A DNA stretch of 64,000 nucleotides from Thiocapsa rosea. Its GTDB lineage: Bacteria > Pseudomonadota > Gammaproteobacteria > Chromatiales > Chromatiaceae. The notes beneath the pieces are model-generated. The model saw only the letters and a list, made by a program, of their open reading frames with translations. It did not search any database and was not told where the DNA came from. The translations under genes were made by a program, and so were the position numbers. This document shows positions 27,227 through 35,264 of this stretch, one piece after another (within the stretch, counting starts at the first letter, position 1; each line of letters starts with the position of its first letter). Location of the stretch: NCBI RefSeq assembly GCF_003634315.1, contig NZ_RBXL01000001.1:2030501-2094500 (forward strand), written 5' to 3'.

Positions 27227-30200
27227 GTGTCTCAAAACCAGGTTATTCACGACGGAAACAAGGATTGCCTCGATGCCTCTCGGATCTTGGTGTTGACGAA
27301 CGATCCGGCTGACGTGGCGTTTGCTTGCGGAGGAGCCATCCTCCGTCACGCTGCGTGCGGGACGCCGATCGGTATCATTGTTGCATTTTGCAGCAGCTCG
27401 GATCCAAGATCCTGCCGCGACGAATCCGCTGCCCGAAAGCGCGCGGGCGAACAGGCCGCCGCGGTCTTGGGCTGCGAGGTTCTCGAAACCTGGGATCTTT
27501 CGCGCGACGCTGTGCTCTACGGCGAAACCCTGGTCGGCCGAATCGTGGCGGCGCTGCATCGTTTCGGTGCCGATGTGCTCTATGCGCCATCGGTGGAGGA
27601 GTCGGATCCTGCTCGGCGGGAGTTCGGTATGGCTGCGGTCGAAGCCATCCGGCGCTCGGGTCGCGGGAGGCTCGTCATGTATGAGGTCGATGTTGTAATC
27701 GAACGTCCCGATCGGATGGTGGACATCACTGCGGTGAAGCAGAACAAGCAGCGTGCGATGGCATGTTTTTCGGAGCTTTCCCGAGTTTCGTACACTTCGG
27801 AGGACGTGGGTTCGGTGAATCGTGTGCACGCCGAAACGCCCCTACCGCATGCGATCCACGCCGAGGCACAACGGGTACTCGACGCGTCTTATATCGCGAA
27901 GGATTACCTTGACATCTATGCATCCGAGCACCGTAACCGTCATCGCATGAGCCTCGGGATCGCCCCGGATAACTCGCCGCTGGTGTCGGTGCTCATGCGC
28001 TCGATGGATCGAGATACTATCATGGAGGCGCTTGATTCAATTGCTCTGCAAACCTACCCGAATATTGAGGTCATCGTTGCGAATGCCCGTGGTGTTGGGC
28101 ACCGCCCACTCTCGGAGTTATGCGGGCGCTTTCCGCTCAAATTTTTGGATAGCGAGAAACCCCTGCAGCGATCCGTGGTCGCGAATCATCTGCTTCTGGC
28201 GGCTCGTGGAGAGTGGTTACAGTTTCTCGACGACGACGACTGGTTGGATCCGGATCACATTGCATCGGTGTGGGATGCGTTGACTCTCGATGATGTCGCT
28301 GCCTATGCGTCGGTTCGATGCGTCGACAACAACCGCGAGGTTCTGGTTCAACGATACGATCACGCATGGGATCCGATTCTACTTCGCGCCGGCAACTACT
28401 TGCCGATTCATTCCGTTCTGTTCTCTCGGCGCGCGGTGGAGCTGGGTTGCCGTTTCGACGAGACCCTCGATATTTTCGAGGACTGGGATTTCTGGCTGCA
28501 AGTCGCCCGTTTCGGCTCATTCCGGCATACTGATCGACTTTCTGCGGCTTATCGTATCCATCATGGGTCAGGGTGGGGGGTTCGGTTCGACAAGATCGAA
28601 GCGAGGCAAGTCACCGCTACTGTCTTGCGCAAATGGCAGACACGCTGGAGCGATGACGAGCTTGTGGACTTTGCGGATCGTCTGCGCCAGTTGGATAGCG
28701 ATCGCTTGCAGATGGCCGAAGACTTCAAAGATCTGCGTGCGAAGGTCGCGCATTGGGAGTCCGAAGCGTTCCGGCGCGGTGACTGGGCGACGACGCTGGA
28801 CGAAGAGCTTGCTGCTTCCTATCGCTCGGCGGAATCTACGACCCGAGAGTTAGTGCAGGCGCGCAATCATTGGGAGAGGGCGCAGGATGAGCTAAGGCGT
28901 ATAGCCGTAGAACTTGAGCGAAGCACGGCTGACTTGGTCGTCACTAGAGAAGAGCTCGTCGAAGCTAGACGGCAGTGGATGCTCTCCCAGCAGAATGTCG
29001 CGAGCTTGGTTAACGAACTGCAGCGTATCGAACAAGATCACGAAGATCTTGTAGCCGAAGTTGCGCTTCGGCGCGAGCAGGTTCTGGAGTTGGAGGGGGA
29101 GGTCCATCGAATGCGGGAGGAAAACGCAGGGTTGAATGGGGAAATCGGCCACGTTTCCGCTCAAGCGGCGACCACGGAGGCTCAGCTCGCCGAGACGGAG
29201 GCTCAGCTCGCCGAGGTCTATAAATCAACCTCCTGGGGGGTCACGGCCCCTATTCGGGCGTTGGTCTTGCGCGTCAGGGCTGCTCGGGTGGTTTTCGATC
29301 GCAACTTACAGGCCGGATGGCGCCGGCTGCCGATCACGATTCGACAGCGCATCTTGATCAAAAGCGTCTTCTTTCGGGCGTTCGCTCCGCTCTTGAGTAG
29401 TACGAATGTTTGGCGAGCCTGGTCCGAGGGGCAAGCCGAGCATCGTCGGCTTCGCGCCCTGGAGTTGGATTTCGCGAGCGACGAGCCGCAGCTCAGCGTG
29501 GTAGTGACCGATGCCGAACCCGACACCTTGGTCTCGACGCTGGTCGCGTTGCGTCAATCCGACTCCGATCTCCGCATCGATCTGATTGTGGCCGATCGAG
29601 GGCGACGATGGATCCGACCGTATCTGGAACTACAGGTTCAAGGAGCACGTCGTATGCCGCTTCCGCCGCGAGCCGGCCTTCGCCAAGTCTGGCAATCCGG
29701 GACCGAAATCGCTCGAGCGGACCGGATTCTCTTCTTACCGTCTTACTGGCGGCCCGCCCCTGGAAGCGTCGGCGAGCTTCTCCGCACGGCCATGGATCCG
29801 GCTCTGGCAGGTGTCGTTCCGATGCTGCTCAACGCAGACGATACTATTTACGAGGCCGGCTGTGTCAGCAACGAAAATGGAGTTCTGAGGCAACGCGGCG
29901 CCGGTGAACCATCTGGACACGTCGAATATGGGTTCCGCACTGAGGTTGTCGGGGGCTCTGTTCTGTTGCTTGACCGAGCCTTGCTAAAAGGTATTCGCTG
30001 GCCCGAGTTGTGTGGCGGACCCTGTGCTCTATTGGAGCTATCCACTATCGTAGCCCGAGACCAGGAGCGAGCCATCGTCTGCCAGCCGTTGGCTCGCATG
30101 ACCGCCGCCCTAGAGCCCCGCCCGCTCTCGGAGGCAGCCGATGCCGTCAGCTTAAGCGACATATGGGCGGCGGATCCGCCGCAGACTCGCAAACGGATCC

Positions 30201-32179
30201 CTTTTCTCGTCATTGATCTGGTCACGCCGACCCCCGACCAGGATTCAGGCTCGGTCGATGCTTATAGTCAGCTGAAGATCCTGCATGAGCTGGGATATCA
30301 ACCGAGCTTCTTGCCGTCGCTCACCTTGAAGCGCGAGGGGCACTACACTGGTGATCTCGAGCGAATCGGGGTCGAATGTTGGCATCGACCCTGGATCACC
30401 TCGCTCGAAGATCACCTGCGAACGCACGGCGGCCGATATCGCTACGTCATGATCTCCAGGGAGCCGACGGCGGCGAGCTACATTGACCTTGTCCTTCGGA
30501 CCTGTCCGCGCGCCAGAATCATCTTCAATACGGTCGATCTGCACTTCCTGCGCGAGCAGCGTCAGGCCGAGCACAGCGGCAACGGCACCGATCTAGAGAC
30601 TGCCATGGCGGTCCGCGAGCGGGAGCTCGGTGTCATGCGCAAGGCCGATATCACGATTCTGATCAGTGCGACCGAGCAGGATTTGATCGCGCGCGAGTTA
30701 CCCGACGTCCGCACGTACCAGGTTCCCCTGATCATGGAGATATCGGATCGCTCTCCGACGCCGTTCGAGGAGCGTCGCGATGTGCTGTTCATAGGGGGCT
30801 TTCGTCATCTACCCAACGTCGACGCAGTCTCTTGGTTCGTGACCAGCATTTGGCCGCAGGTAAAGGCGCGAATACCCGGCGCAAGACTGCACGTTGTCGG
30901 CTCGAATCCAACGCCGGCCGTGCTTGACCTTGCCGGGGATGATGTGCTGGTCCACGGCTTCGTACCGGACGTGTCGGGGTACTTCAATCACTGCCGCCTG
31001 TCGGTGGCGCCACTTCGTTTCGGTGCGGGGCTTAAAGGCAAGGTCGGGCGAAGCCTTGGCTACGGCCTGCCGGTGGTGGCGACGCCGATGGCTGCCGAGG
31101 GATCCGGACTCTCCCACGGCGAGGAAATCCTCGTTGCTGTAAACGATCGAGAGTTTGCCGACGGAGTGGTTCGTCTCTACGAAGACGAAGCGCTGTGGAC
31201 CAAATTGTCGGCGGCCAGCCTGGCCTTCTTCGAGGAGCGCTACAGCTATTCCGCGGGTCGCCGCATCTTCGCCGGACTGCTTGAGCAGGTGCCTCCGTCT
31301 CAAGGACTTGAATGCGCCGAGGTGACTTCGGGTCATGCCTACCGAGAGTACAGAGATCGGATTCAAGGCGAGATGCGAAGGAGGGAGGCGATCGAGTTGG
31401 CGCTTGGCTACACCGCCGAGGTATTCACGGTGCGCGGAAATTGCATCGTCTGTGATCAGGATGTGGATCTTGCTTGTGATTACAGCTATTGCCACTCCGA
31501 CGGTGCCGGCAATCGGTTTGTCAATTGGCGAGAGCGCTTGGTTTGCCCAAGCTGTCAACTGAATAACCGAATGAGAGCGGCAATCCACCTCTTTGGCGAC
31601 CTTTGCAGGCCGGCACATGACGATATTCTCTACCTGACGGAACAAACGACGCCCCTCTTCGCATGGTTCGACGGTCACTACCAAAACGTTATCGGAAGCG
31701 AGCATCTCGGAAACTCCCTCCCGCTCGGCGAAGCCGATTCGCGTGGTATTCGCAATGAAGATGTCACGCGCCTGACCCTTGGCAACGAGTCGGTTCACCA
31801 CATCCTGTCGTTCGATGTGCTGGAGCATGTACCGGACTATCAAGCGGCCCTGAGCGAGTTGTTTCGCGTGCTCAAGCCCGGCGGATGGTTATTTTTCAGT
31901 GTCCCCTTCGCGACACATCAGGATGGCCATGTCGTTCGCGCAAGAATCAAGGGCAGCGGAGAGATCGAGCACCTGATGGAGCCTGAGTATCATGGTGATC
32001 CACTCAGCGACGCCGGCTGTCTGTGTTTCTACCATTTCGGTTGGAATCTGCTCGACGATCTTCGTGCCATCGGATTCACCGACGCTTCTGCACGGCTCTT
32101 TTGGAGTCGTGAATTTGGTTATCTTGGCGGTGAGCAGATGCTCTTGCTCGCTCGAAAGCCACTTCTCGGATTATCATGA
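27227..32179 (+). CDS. 1650-residue multidomain glycan enzyme: PIG-L-like + GT2 + coiled coil + GT2-like + GT4 + methyltransferase
   Basis: GTG start with GAGG 6-9 bases upstream. Residues 15-215 have the PIG-L/LmbE fold, but the HPDDE motif reads NDPADV and the later His motif is missing. Residues 250-470 are a GT2 domain (SPLVSVLMRSMDRDTIMEALDS; acceptor motif LDDDDWLD; ED at IFEDWDFWL). Residues 480-680 are a charged coiled coil ending STSWGVTAPIRA. A weaker GT2-like region covers about 755-960. Residues 990-1370 are GT4 (TPTPDQDSGSVDAY; GFRHLPNVDAVSWF; PLRFGAGLKGKVGRSLGYGLPVV). Residues 1400-1650 are a Cys-containing SAM-methyltransferase type (VCPSCQLNNRMRA; FDVLEHVPDYQAAL; FRVLKPGG). 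One chain could add more than one sugar and cap or methylate. Its stop overlaps the next start (ATGA). Confidence 0.88.
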   Translation: MSQNQVIHDGNKDCLDASRILVLTNDPADVAFACGGAILRHAACGTPIGIIVAFCSSSDPRSCRDESAARKRAGEQAAAVLGCEVLETWDLSRDAVLYGETLVGRIVAALHRFGADVLYAPSVEESDPARREFGMAAVEAIRRSGRGRLVMYEVDVVIERPDRMVDITAVKQNKQRAMACFSELSRVSYTSEDVGSVNRVHAETPLPHAIHAEAQRVLDASYIAKDYLDIYASEHRNRHRMSLGIAPDNSPLVSVLMRSMDRDTIMEALDSIALQTYPNIEVIVANARGVGHRPLSELCGRFPLKFLDSEKPLQRSVVANHLLLAARGEWLQFLDDDDWLDPDHIASVWDALTLDDVAAYASVRCVDNNREVLVQRYDHAWDPILLRAGNYLPIHSVLFSRRAVELGCRFDETLDIFEDWDFWLQVARFGSFRHTDRLSAAYRIHHGSGWGVRFDKIEARQVTATVLRKWQTRWSDDELVDFADRLRQLDSDRLQMAEDFKDLRAKVAHWESEAFRRGDWATTLDEELAASYRSAESTTRELVQARNHWERAQDELRRIAVELERSTADLVVTREELVEARRQWMLSQQNVASLVNELQRIEQDHEDLVAEVALRREQVLELEGEVHRMREENAGLNGEIGHVSAQAATTEAQLAETEAQLAEVYKSTSWGVTAPIRALVLRVRAARVVFDRNLQAGWRRLPITIRQRILIKSVFFRAFAPLLSSTNVWRAWSEGQAEHRRLRALELDFASDEPQLSVVVTDAEPDTLVSTLVALRQSDSDLRIDLIVADRGRRWIRPYLELQVQGARRMPLPPRAGLRQVWQSGTEIARADRILFLPSYWRPAPGSVGELLRTAMDPALAGVVPMLLNADDTIYEAGCVSNENGVLRQRGAGEPSGHVEYGFRTEVVGGSVLLLDRALLKGIRWPELCGGPCALLELSTIVARDQERAIVCQPLARMTAALEPRPLSEAADAVSLSDIWAADPPQTRKRIPFLVIDLVTPTPDQDSGSVDAYSQLKILHELGYQPSFLPSLTLKREGHYTGDLERIGVECWHRPWITSLEDHLRTHGGRYRYVMISREPTAASYIDLVLRTCPRARIIFNTVDLHFLREQRQAEHSGNGTDLETAMAVRERELGVMRKADITILISATEQDLIARELPDVRTYQVPLIMEISDRSPTPFEERRDVLFIGGFRHLPNVDAVSWFVTSIWPQVKARIPGARLHVVGSNPTPAVLDLAGDDVLVHGFVPDVSGYFNHCRLSVAPLRFGAGLKGKVGRSLGYGLPVVATPMAAEGSGLSHGEEILVAVNDREFADGVVRLYEDEALWTKLSAASLAFFEERYSYSAGRRIFAGLLEQVPPSQGLECAEVTSGHAYREYRDRIQGEMRRREAIELALGYTAEVFTVRGNCIVCDQDVDLACDYSYCHSDGAGNRFVNWRERLVCPSCQLNNRMRAAIHLFGDLCRPAHDDILYLTEQTTPLFAWFDGHYQNVIGSEHLGNSLPLGEADSRGIRNEDVTRLTLGNESVHHILSFDVLEHVPDYQAALSELFRVLKPGGWLFFSVPFATHQDGHVVRARIKGSGEIEHLMEPEYHGDPLSDAGCLCFYHFGWNLLDDLRAIGFTDASARLFWSREFGYLGGEQMLLLARKPLLGLS

Positions 32180-33084
32180 ACTGTATCCCCGATGCTGTTT
32201 CCGTTGTTATCCCGCTCTACAATCACAGGCGTTATATTGAAGAGGCGCTGGAATCGGCCTTGGCTCAAACCAGACCAGCCCTTGAGATCATTGTTGTCGA
32301 CGACGGATCGACCGATGACTCCGCGAGTTTGGCGGAAGCGATGGCACGCAGGTATCCGGATTCCATCTTGGTATGGTCTCAGCCCAACCAAGGTGCGCAC
32401 TCGGCCCTCAACGCAGGAATCGCTCGCGCACGCGGCGAATACATCGCGATTCTGAATTCCGACGACGCTTGGCATCCTGATCGTTTGCGCCAGTGCAGCG
32501 ACGCGATCGGGGACGCTGCCGCAGTGGCAACCGCTATCGAGTTCTTCGATGGCACCGGTGCTTCCGTTACAGATGCCTGGTATCGAGAAGCGCGAGGTTT
32601 CTTCGATGTTTGCCATGATCTTCCGTTGGCCCTGATCAACGGTAATTTCATTATGACGACATCCAATCTGTTTGCGCGTCGGGCGGCGATAATGGATGTC
32701 GGCGGATTTTCGAACCTTCGCTACGCGCACGATCTCGACCTGTTTTTGAGTTTGTTGGTAAACGATGGTGAGTTGAAGCTTCACGACGCACCATTGCTGC
32801 GTTATCGAAGGCACGATGCCAATACGATTTCGGAGGATGTGCTGAGCATGAAAGCGGAATGGGCGATGGTGACTGCTGCCTATGTCTGGCGTCTAATGCA
32901 GCGTCGCAAGATTGATTGGAGTTGGTATGCAAAGCTCACCGAGATCTGCGATAAACACGGTCTGACCCGAATGCTGATCCCTGCCATGGCATTTCTCTCA
33001 TCGCTTCCGGGGGAGAAACAAACGTGCAACGCTTTGTACGGCCACGATGACTTTGCTCGCTTCTTCAGGGGCACCTCCAGATGA
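32176..33084 (+). CDS. GT2-family glycosyltransferase
   Basis: 302 residues, GT-A fold. VSVVIPLYNHRRYIEEALESAL, then EIIVVDDGSTDDS, the NSDDAWHPDRL metal/nucleotide motif (DxD equivalent), and FSNLRYAHDLDLFLSLL as the acceptor-side acidic motif. Inverting cytoplasmic transferase using a nucleotide sugar. It overlaps the giant gene upstream and the GT4 gene downstream by 4 bases each, so the four genes 27227-35233 form a translationally coupled operon. Confidence 0.92.
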   Translation: MNCIPDAVSVVIPLYNHRRYIEEALESALAQTRPALEIIVVDDGSTDDSASLAEAMARRYPDSILVWSQPNQGAHSALNAGIARARGEYIAILNSDDAWHPDRLRQCSDAIGDAAAVATAIEFFDGTGASVTDAWYREARGFFDVCHDLPLALINGNFIMTTSNLFARRAAIMDVGGFSNLRYAHDLDLFLSLLVNDGELKLHDAPLLRYRRHDANTISEDVLSMKAEWAMVTAAYVWRLMQRRKIDWSWYAKLTEICDKHGLTRMLIPAMAFLSSLPGEKQTCNALYGHDDFARFFRGTSR

Positions 33085-34319
33085 AGCTCCTTTTCGTCAG
33101 TAACCTCTATCCGCCGAACGTCGTGGGCGGTTACGAGCGCCTTTGCTACGAAATAGCGGAGGCGCTCGTGGCGCGTGGACATGAGGTTCGTATACTTACG
33201 AGCAATTACGGCGAAGAAACGGCCGAGTACCCGGGGCAGCAGATCGACCGCTCGCTCAAGTTGTTTGCGGACGATCGAAATATCTATCGGCCGTTTTCCT
33301 GCACCGCTGAACAACGTGCAGAGTGGTCGGCACAGAACGTCGCGGAGTTCCATCGGGTCGTCTCCGAATTTCGTCCGGAACGAATCTTCGTGTGGAACCT
33401 CTATTTTTTCGATCCGTCGTTGCTTGATGCCATTAAGGCCAGCGGGATCGTTCCAGTGTATCTTCTGACCGACAACTGGTTGATTGCGTTTCTCAATCCG
33501 AAATTCATCGAAGAGTACATGCGGGATCGCGTGTTCGGTAAAGATTCGCAGCACGGGTCTCCGGCGCTGCTTGAACGGCTCCGCATCGCGTTCGGTCGAA
33601 TCCCGTTCCGTTTGCCCGGGCATGCCATCTTTGCCAGCCGCTTTATGCAACGGCTCTATCGGGAAGCTGGGTTCGGGTTCGAGGGCAGCGACATCGTCTA
33701 TCATGGCGTTCACCTCCACCCGCATGGGGGAGTTGCTCGAGCACGTGATCGGCTGCGGCAGGCCGGTCAGTTGCGGCTATTGGTCGCGGGGCGAGTCGTC
33801 GAGATCAAGGGGGTGCATACGGCTGTCGAAGCCTTGCCGGCGATTCGAGCAGCCCTGCCGAATCTCGAGGTCCGCCTCAGTATTATCGGCGACAGCCAGG
33901 ATGATGCTTATCTCAAGCGGCTGTGCGAGTTGGCTGAAGACGGAGGTTGCCGTGATGCGATCGAGTTTCTCCCGCCCGTTCCGGCTGCGGATCTGTCGGC
34001 CCTTTTCGATGCGCACGATATCTACCTCTTTCCGTCACTGTACGAGCCTTTTTCGCTCACCCTGATCTCAGGCCTTCATGCCGGCATACCGACGGTCGCA
34101 TCCGATGCAGGCGGTAATATCGAAATTGTCGCCGACAGCCAAACCGGATTGCAGTTTCCGCGCGGCGACGCTGCGGCACTCGCCGAATGCGTTCGGCGCC
34201 TCGTCGCGGAACCTGAGACGCGGGCAAGGATTGCCGAAGGCGGTGCGGCACGCGCGGGGCAGCATGAGTTCTCGAACATGGTCGCTGCGATTGAACTGGC
34301 TCTAGAGCGCGCTCGGTGA
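33081..34319 (+). CDS. GT4-family glycosyltransferase
   Basis: 412 residues. The N-terminus KLLFVSNLYPPNVVGGYERLCYEIAEAL is typical of GT4 enzymes. C-terminal domain: LLVAGRVVEIKGVHTAVEAL, IGDSQDDAYLKRL, and EX7E-like YEPFSLTLISGLHAGIPTVASDAGG, where the second Glu is replaced by Gly-Leu context; the nucleotide-binding loop is otherwise intact. It overlaps both neighbours by 4 bases. Likely adds a sugar to the locus glycan; donor unknown. Confidence 0.9.
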   Translation: MKLLFVSNLYPPNVVGGYERLCYEIAEALVARGHEVRILTSNYGEETAEYPGQQIDRSLKLFADDRNIYRPFSCTAEQRAEWSAQNVAEFHRVVSEFRPERIFVWNLYFFDPSLLDAIKASGIVPVYLLTDNWLIAFLNPKFIEEYMRDRVFGKDSQHGSPALLERLRIAFGRIPFRLPGHAIFASRFMQRLYREAGFGFEGSDIVYHGVHLHPHGGVARARDRLRQAGQLRLLVAGRVVEIKGVHTAVEALPAIRAALPNLEVRLSIIGDSQDDAYLKRLCELAEDGGCRDAIEFLPPVPAADLSALFDAHDIYLFPSLYEPFSLTLISGLHAGIPTVASDAGGNIEIVADSQTGLQFPRGDAAALAECVRRLVAEPETRARIAEGGAARAGQHEFSNMVAAIELALERAR

Positions 34320-35233
34320 AGGTCCTTGTCACAGGAGCGCGCGGCTTGATCGGTCGCGGGCTCATCGAGGATCTCGAGCGGCGCCGCGAAATCGAGGTGA
34401 CGGCTACAAGTCGCGAGCCGGTTCACGGAGAGGATCAGGTCCGATGGGTCCAGGCCGACCTGACACGCCTGGAGGAATGCGTGCAACTTGTGGAGGGTCA
34501 GGATGCGATCGTGCATCTCGCCCAGCCAGCGGTACCTCTGACCTCCGACGGCGATCTTGCCAGCGAGGTTCATTCGAACCTGGTTCCCGCTCTGAATCTG
34601 ATCGCCGCGATCCGTATCGCCGGAACCTGTCCGAGGTTCGTTTTTCCGTCCAGCGGCGGAGCCGTCTACGGCAGAGGCCAGGAGCGCCCTTTCAGGGAGG
34701 ACGACCGCTGCGAGCCGGCCAACTCTTACGGTCTGCTCAAGCTGACAGTCGAGCACTATCTGAGGCTTGCGTCGGAGCATTCGCAATTATCCGTGGTGAA
34801 TCTGCGAATTGCCAACGCTTACGGGATTCCCTTGCCGCCCGCCCGATTGCAGGGCTTGATCGGCACTGCCGTCTCGCGCGTGCTGGAGGGACTGCCGGTG
34901 CGCATGATCGGGAACCCCGAGAACGTGAGGGATTACGTTCATATCGACGACATCAGCGATGCCGTTTACCGCGCGCTCTCGCTCGATACGGCTTGCAGCA
35001 CCTTCAATATTGGCGATGGTCTCGGCGTCAGTGTTCGGGAGGTCATCGACTTGATCGAAGCGGCGTGGGGTAAGCCCATCGAGCGTGTCGTGGAGGCGCA
35101 CCCGAATGCCGTCTGGTTGCCCAGCCGCAATGTGCTCGATATTACTCTTGCGCGCGAGCGGCTCGGGTGGAGTCCGCAGGTCGCGCTGACCGAGGGAATC
35201 CGCAGGATGTTGTTTGGATTGCCGCGAGCGTGA
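34316..35233 (+). CDS. NAD(P)-dependent sugar epimerase/dehydratase (extended SDR)
   Basis: 305 residues from a GTG overlapping the previous stop (GTGA). Rossmann motif VLVTGARGLIGRGLIEDL, SDR active site with Ser in FPSSGGAVYGRG and the YxxxK pair in SYGLLKLTVEHYL. RDYVHIDDISDAVYRAL and FNIGDGLGVSVREVIDLIE are typical of UDP-glucose 4-epimerase/UDP-GlcNAc epimerase relatives. It probably makes a nucleotide sugar for the adjacent transferases. It is the only clear precursor-synthesis gene in the locus. Confidence 0.9.
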   Translation: MKVLVTGARGLIGRGLIEDLERRREIEVTATSREPVHGEDQVRWVQADLTRLEECVQLVEGQDAIVHLAQPAVPLTSDGDLASEVHSNLVPALNLIAAIRIAGTCPRFVFPSSGGAVYGRGQERPFREDDRCEPANSYGLLKLTVEHYLRLASEHSQLSVVNLRIANAYGIPLPPARLQGLIGTAVSRVLEGLPVRMIGNPENVRDYVHIDDISDAVYRALSLDTACSTFNIGDGLGVSVREVIDLIEAAWGKPIERVVEAHPNAVWLPSRNVLDITLARERLGWSPQVALTEGIRRMLFGLPRA

Positions 35234-35264
35234 TCGGCACCGGCGCATCTCGCAGAGAATCAAG

